A stretch of 58,811 nucleotides of DNA from Desulfamplus magnetovallimortis (lineage in GTDB: Bacteria; Desulfobacterota; Desulfobacteria; Desulfobacterales; Desulfobacteraceae), in contig NZ_LT828552.1 in assembly GCF_900170035.1 (NCBI RefSeq), positions 102,935 through 161,745 of the forward strand, in the 5' to 3' direction. The notes under the pieces were generated by a model. That model searched no databases. It saw only the letters and a program-made list of their open reading frames with translations, and had not been told where the DNA came from. Of this stretch, positions 54,899 to 58,811 are shown in pieces. A program made the position numbers and the translations under genes. Numbering within the stretch: position 1 is the stretch's first letter; every line of letters starts with the position of its first letter.

Positions 54899-55186
54899 CT
54901 ACCCCACAACACGGGGAACTACATAAAAATCCTCATCCCTCTCAGGAGCATCTGAAAGGGTAACATCAGGACCTGGTGAGACTTTTACAATATCCTCCCG
55001 CATTACGTTGTTCTGAAATGCCGCACCTGACATCAATTCTGCTCCGGAGACATCAGCATCCTTCAACTTATCTATATATTCAAGAATATTGCTTATCTGG
55101 TCAGCAAATTTATCAACCAGAAGATCATCAACTTCAAGTCTTGCAAGATGGGCAATATATTCAACATCCTTACGTGAAATTTTCAT
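54899..55186 (-). CDS. gatC: Glutamyl-tRNA(Gln)/aspartyl-tRNA(Asn) amidotransferase subunit C
   Basis: 95-residue subunit that stabilises GatA. VEYIAHLARLEVDD near 8-21, the belt region ILEYIDKLKDADV and MREDIV followed by DAPERDEDFYVVPRVV at the end match the family. AAAGGT precedes the ATG. The next gene upstream is the SPOR protein, 20 bp away. Confidence 0.93.
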   Translation of the reverse strand: MKISRKDVEYIAHLARLEVDDLLVDKFADQISNILEYIDKLKDADVSGAELMSGAAFQNNVMREDIVKVSPGPDVTLSDAPERDEDFYVVPRVVG

Positions 55187-55205
55187 GACTTACCTTTCAA
55201 AATCG

Positions 55206-55991
55206 CTACTCTTTTCGTATGATTAACCCCTTGACACCTTCCTGTTCAAGCATCTTCAACTGCTCCTTTGCCTTTGAAATAATACCAAAAGAACCGGTTC
55301 TGACCCTGAACCACACCTTATCATCTACATTGGCAACACTTTTATAAGCATTATAACCCTTTGCCTCAAGTTTAGATATATGCCTTAGTGCATCCTCTTC
55401 ATCAAGATATGAAGCTATCTGAATTGTATATGTGTAGGCGGAAACATCAGGGGAAAAAGAAGATGTCTCTTGGACTTTGTCAACCATTTCCGGGAGGATT
55501 CTCTTTTTCTCTTCTGGTTCTGGCAGCGCACCATAGGGTGGATCATCAACTTTACCTTTTGCAGACAGATGCTTAATGCCAGTGCCTACAACTGCTGCCC
55601 GGGCAGTGTTGCCAGCCACTTTTTGTGAATCCATGGTCATTGCCTTACGGCTTTTCTTCAAAGGAAGGGAATTTTCTGCCAGTAAAAAACCATCTTCATT
55701 ATCCTGGATAGTGCTCCCCTCTTTTTCTCCTGGCTTCTGAATATCAGAAAACTCAGAAGATAAATCCAGGTCACTTTCGTTTGCTTTCAATGCAGCGTAG
55801 AAATCCAACTCAGGCTTTTTGAAAGGAACCTCATCCTCCCTGCCGGTGTTAAAAAGAAGAGCCAGTCGATGCTGAAACCATTCTGTATCAAACTCAACAG
55901 GAGATGTTCCACGCCCCACCAGAAGCCCTGCAAAAAACATCCATGCGCACAAAGCAAACAGTGCTGCGTATTTTAACCATCCCTTTAACAT
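55206..55991 (-). CDS. SPOR domain protein with N-terminal membrane anchor
   Basis: A single membrane segment (about residues 5-25: YAALFALCAWMFFAGLLVG) is followed by a long unstructured acidic linker. The C-terminal SPOR domain (about 182-260) begins YTYTIQIASYLDEEDALRHISKLEAKGY and ends VRTGSFGIISKAKEQLKML. SPOR domains bind denuded septal peptidoglycan, so a cell-division site role is likely (inference). It is 11 bp after argS, probably co-transcribed with argS and gatC. Confidence 0.88.
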   Translation of the reverse strand: MLKGWLKYAALFALCAWMFFAGLLVGRGTSPVEFDTEWFQHRLALLFNTGREDEVPFKKPELDFYAALKANESDLDLSSEFSDIQKPGEKEGSTIQDNEDGFLLAENSLPLKKSRKAMTMDSQKVAGNTARAAVVGTGIKHLSAKGKVDDPPYGALPEPEEKKRILPEMVDKVQETSSFSPDVSAYTYTIQIASYLDEEDALRHISKLEAKGYNAYKSVANVDDKVWFRVRTGSFGIISKAKEQLKMLEQEGVKGLIIRKE

Positions 55992-56002
55992 GGAGAGATA
56001 CT

Positions 56003-57787
56003 CTACATCCTTTCCGGTGCAGAAACCCCAAGGAGACCAAGGGCATTCCTTATCACCTTTTTAACAGAAGAGACCAGAAATAGACGTGCCAGGCTCAACT
56101 CCATGTTATCTGTAATTACCTTATGCTTATTATAATAGGCATGGAATTCCGAAGCAAGGGACATAAGATAAGTAAATAGAACATGGGGGTGCAGAGTGAG
56201 TGCTCCTTTTTCAACCACGTCTGAAAATGATGAGAGAAGCTTTATAAGGTTTATCTCTTCTGGTTCAACAAGAAGATGCAAAAACTCTTCAAAAAGCGAT
56301 GTATTGTCAAGGGCATTTATATCTGAAAGTATGCCTTGTTCGCATGCCCTTGCCACCATGCCGGAAATACGGGCATGAACATACTGAACATAATAGACAG
56401 GATTTTCACTTGTCTGCTGTTTTGCAACTTCAAGGTCAAAATCAAGTCCACTGTCATAACTTCTGCTCAGAAAAATAAAACGCGCTGCATCTCTGCCGAC
56501 CTCATCAACAATATCTTTTAAAGTAACAAACTCTCCGGATCTTGTTGACATTGCCACCTGTTCCCCTGCTCTCAGAAGATTGACAAGTTGCACCAGAATG
56601 ACATCAAACTGCTCTCGACTTCTGCCGGATGCTTCAATGGAGGCATTGATACGATTTATATAACCATGATGATCAGCGCCCCACACATCTATAACACGAT
56701 CAAACCCTCTGTTGAACTTTTCCATGTGGTATGCAATGTCAGAAGCAAAATATGTTGTCAAGCCGTTCTGCCTGACAACAACCCTGTCCTTCTCATCGCC
56801 ATACATCTGGGTTTTAAACCAGAGCGCTCCATCTTTTTCGTAGATAACGCCCTTATTTTTATACTCTTTTATGGAGTCCTGAACCATACCTGAATCATAA
56901 AGACTCTGCTCACTGAACCAGCGATCAAAGGTGACTCCAAAATTTGAAAGATCATCCTTTATTCCCTGCAAAATTTTATCAGCAGCATATTTTGCACAAA
57001 GAGCCACAGGATCATCGGAAGCCAAAGCATCTGCCTTTTGCTGCTCATCAACAGAAGAGTCATTTTCTTCTGTCACACTTTCAAGTGGAAGAGCTATTTT
57101 TTCAGCATCAGGTTCTGTTGCCTTTTTCAACAAAGAGTTACCTTCACTACCAATAAGCTCACGGGCAATATCGCATATATAGTCTCCCTGGTAGCAATCA
57201 TCAGGAAATGATATGTTTTTACCGGCTGCCTCGCATAATCTCAACCATACAGAACGGCCAAGGGTTCTGATCTGGCGACCGGAATCGTTAATATAGTACT
57301 CCTTGCTGACATCAAAGCCTGCAAAGGCCAGAATGTTGCCAACAGCATCCCCAACAGCAGCTCCACGGCCATGTCCTATATGAAGGGGGCCTGTGGGATT
57401 GGCACTTACAAACTCAACCTGCACCTTCCTGCCCTGCCCCATTTCTGAACTGCCAAAGGCCTTATCCTCTTTATGAATGATGCTAAGAATAGGGTACCAT
57501 GCTGATTTTTTTAAAACAATATTGATAAAACCAGGACCGGCAATCTCGGTTTTTTCAACTATTCCATCTGGATCATGAATGGAAGCAACAATGGCTTCGG
57601 CAATCTTTCGGGGAGCCATTTTCTGTATGGAAGCAGAGACCATTGCAACATTTGTGGAAAAATCCCCATGGCTTTTATGGCGTGGAACTTCAATCTCCAT
57701 TTCAGGAATCTGTGAGTCTTTCAAAAGGCCATTTTTACAGGCCTGTGCAAAAGCATTTAATATTATATTTCTTACTGCATTTTTCAT
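56003..57787 (-). CDS. argS: Arginine--tRNA ligase
   Basis: Class I synthetase of 594 residues. [18 protein letters not shown] near 131-148 holds the HIGH motif and [14 protein letters not shown] near 366-379 is a conserved block. The C-terminal helical domain ends [33 protein letters not shown] replaces the KMSKS motif, as in most ArgRS. An extra acidic insert near 206-245 is longer than in standard ArgRS. It starts 6 bp after the acidic gene, implying one transcript. Confidence 0.94.
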   Translation of the reverse strand: MKNAVRNIILNAFAQACKNGLLKDSQIPEMEIEVPRHKSHGDFSTNVAMVSASIQKMAPRKIAEAIVASIHDPDGIVEKTEIAGPGFINIVLKKSAWYPILSIIHKEDKAFGSSEMGQGRKVQVEFVSANPTGPLHIGHGRGAAVGDAVGNILAFAGFDVSKEYYINDSGRQIRTLGRSVWLRLCEAAGKNISFPDDCYQGDYICDIARELIGSEGNSLLKKATEPDAEKIALPLESVTEENDSSVDEQQKADALASDDPVALCAKYAADKILQGIKDDLSNFGVTFDRWFSEQSLYDSGMVQDSIKEYKNKGVIYEKDGALWFKTQMYGDEKDRVVVRQNGLTTYFASDIAYHMEKFNRGFDRVIDVWGADHHGYINRINASIEASGRSREQFDVILVQLVNLLRAGEQVAMSTRSGEFVTLKDIVDEVGRDAARFIFLSRSYDSGLDFDLEVAKQQTSENPVYYVQYVHARISGMVARACEQGILSDINALDNTSLFEEFLHLLVEPEEINLIKLLSSFSDVVEKGALTLHPHVLFTYLMSLASEFHAYYNKHKVITDNMELSLARLFLVSSVKKVIRNALGLLGVSAPERM

Positions 57788-57793
57788 TACGTA

Positions 57794-58285
57794 TCAATTC
57801 TCATGTTCAGAGTCATCATCAGGCATAAACCTTGGGGTATCATCATCGGAGTCAATCTCCTTGATGTCATCCTCACTCAGATCATCGGGATCATCTTTAA
57901 GAAGCTCTCCAATTTCAACATCTTCATCATCTTCTTCTTCGTCATCACCATCCATGCCGGCAAAATCCATACGTGTATCATCCATAAGGGGTAAAGCCTC
58001 AATATCTTCATACTCAACAACTGTTTTTTCAGGAGTCTCTTCCTGAAACATTTTTTCTGCTGCCAGAAACAATTTTATTGCCAGATCATTGGGAGGAAAA
58101 AGATTTCTGCGTCTCATATACTCTATGAAAACCGCCTGCCCAGCCTGGGCTACGTTTTTCATCTCTTCCAGACTGTAACTTTCCTGATGCAGGTTGGCAA
58201 ATGAGCCAAGATCCATCTCTTCCGCCTCTGTCAAGGTCACAATCCCCTTGATGTTATCCACTTCAAACGTAAACTTCTGCTTCAT
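57794..58285 (-). CDS. Acidic conserved hypothetical protein
   Basis: About 163 residues with an N-terminal domain (FTFEVDNIKGIVTLTEAEEMD) and a helical middle (IEYMRRRNLFPPNDLAIKLFLAAEKMF), then a long Asp/Glu tail (residues 110 to the end). No named family is recognised. The second ATG (58285) is preceded by GGAG with good spacing and is preferred over the first (58297). It heads the argS-SPOR-gatC run. Confidence 0.7.
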   Translation of the reverse strand: MKQKFTFEVDNIKGIVTLTEAEEMDLGSFANLHQESYSLEEMKNVAQAGQAVFIEYMRRRNLFPPNDLAIKLFLAAEKMFQEETPEKTVVEYEDIEALPLMDDTRMDFAGMDGDDEEEDDEDVEIGELLKDDPDDLSEDDIKEIDSDDDTPRFMPDDDSEHEN

Positions 58286-58484
58286 ATTTTTCTCCATATT
58301 CCAGATTTTCCATCATACACAAATTAAAAACATCTCTCTTGCCGAATGATGATGGATGCCAAATAATAAATGCTTAAGTATAGTTCAAATACACTTTCTG
58401 TCAATAAATAGATCAATATAAAAAACTTACGATTTCTCTATTGACCTTGTGAATGTAAAGTGCTATAAGCACAAAAATTCACGG

Positions 58485-58572
58485 GGAGGAGTGGCCGAGT
58501 GGTTGAAGGCGGCGGTCTTGAAAACCGTTAAGTGTAACAGCTTCGTGGGTTCGAATCCTACCTCCTCCGCCA
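58485..58572 (+). tRNA. tRNA-Ser (anticodon TGA)
   Basis: GGAGGAG pairs with CTCCTCC. The anticodon loop CTTGAAA gives TGA at 58519-58521. A long variable arm, GGTTCGAATCC T-arm and encoded CCA are present. Confidence 0.95.
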
Positions 58573-58600
58573 TCCATGAAAATTGCAGATTATGATAAAT

Positions 58601-58692
58601 GGAGAAATGGCCGAGTGGCTGAAGGCGCTCGCCTGCTAAGCGAGTATAGGGGTAAAACTCTATCGAGAGTTCGAATCTCTCTTTCTCCGCCA
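58601..58692 (+). tRNA. tRNA-Ser (anticodon GCT)
   Basis: GGAGAAA pairs with TTTCTCC; the anticodon stem-loop CTCGC-CTGCTAA-GCGAG gives GCT (58635-58637). A long variable arm, AGTTCGAATCT T-arm and encoded CCA are present. It lies 28 bp after the first tRNA-Ser. Confidence 0.95.
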
Positions 58693-58710
58693 CATTTATG
58701 AATTTTTAAA

Positions 58711-58739
58711 AGCCGAATCATTTTGATTCGGCTTTTTTT
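58711..58739 (+). terminator. Terminator after the tRNA-Ser pair
   Basis: AGCCGAATCA pairs with TGATTCGGCT, followed by a run of T. Confidence 0.9.
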
Positions 58740-58742
58740 ATT

Positions 58743-58811
58743 CTCAAAGCCGACATCTATGATCTTTTGAGCCTTGTCAACATTGTCTGAATCAGGATAT
58801 CCAAGATTAAC
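58743..58811. mobile_element. Family A element, cut by the window end
   Basis: CTCAAAGCCGACATCTATGA and the TGTCTGAATCAGGAT arm match the other A copies. It starts 4 bp after the T run of the tRNA terminator. The right half lies outside the window. Confidence 0.8.

Noticed and set aside
58463-58693. ORF of 76 codons on the minus strand across the tRNA genes
   Set aside because: It is the antisense of two tRNA-Ser genes and resembles well-known false proteins (GFEPT, NHSATPP).

Overview
The window looks like a chromosomal segment of a sulfate-reducing deltaproteobacterium (Desulfobacterota, probably a Desulfobacteraceae relative). I infer this from a Desulfobacter-type ATP sulfurylase, NiFe-hydrogenase maturation genes hypA/hypB, a large CoA-transferase, gene order and low GC. 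No transposase, phage, plasmid or CRISPR gene is visible. The genes are mostly housekeeping, but the spaces between them are crowded with short non-coding mobile elements.

Layout. 1-500: two small repeats, one inserted in the other. 500-5200: an Lrp/AsnC regulator needing a -1 frameshift, lysA, a small unknown gene, and a CoA-transferase on the minus strand. 5.4-11.7 kb: enoyl-CoA hydratase-like protein, a gene-free stretch with nested elements, a hydantoinase A-like ATPase, an HDAC-like deacylase and epmA. 11.9-14.8 kb: UPF0251 regulator, sat, HAD phosphatase. 14.9-15.6 kb: a DUF1573 protein whose conserved Cys codon is an in-frame TGA, a strong selenoprotein candidate. 15.9-27.1 kb: a long minus-strand run pabBC, MBL hydrolase, nusB, ribH, ribBA, ribE, ribD, nrdR, dCMP deaminase, glyA, rpiB, acpP, rpmF (riboflavin, folate/one-carbon and nucleotide functions). 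27.4-34 kb: gltX, a MEMO-like protein, an Rpn-type nuclease, a HEAT/SHOCT lipoprotein, hypB, hypA, a DUF2283 gene. 34-40 kb: aminotransferase, tgt and queA (queuosine) separated by a UPF0175/PIN toxin-antitoxin pair. 40.2-50.5 kb: gatB, then three paralogous envelope proteins (two with beta-propeller-like repeats) interspersed with two outer-membrane porins. 50.5-58.3 kb: mutL, a small protein, gatA, gatC, a SPOR protein, argS, an acidic protein. The end carries two tRNA-Ser genes.

The repeats fall into groups that can be defined from the sequence alone. Family A (about 174 bp, ends CTCAAAATCGACA) makes 6-bp target duplications. Family E (50-160 bp, ends GGCATCCTTCAT) makes 8-bp target duplications and has eight good copies. 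Family B (about 93 bp) has weak ends. A fourth group (here D, C and F) has 62-81 bp units with two hairpins whose stem sequences change between copies while pairing is kept. Several insertions touch gene signals: one E copy splits and rebuilds the acpP stop codon, one A copy lies at the Shine-Dalgarno of a lipoprotein gene, and one D unit supplies the epmA ribosome-binding site.
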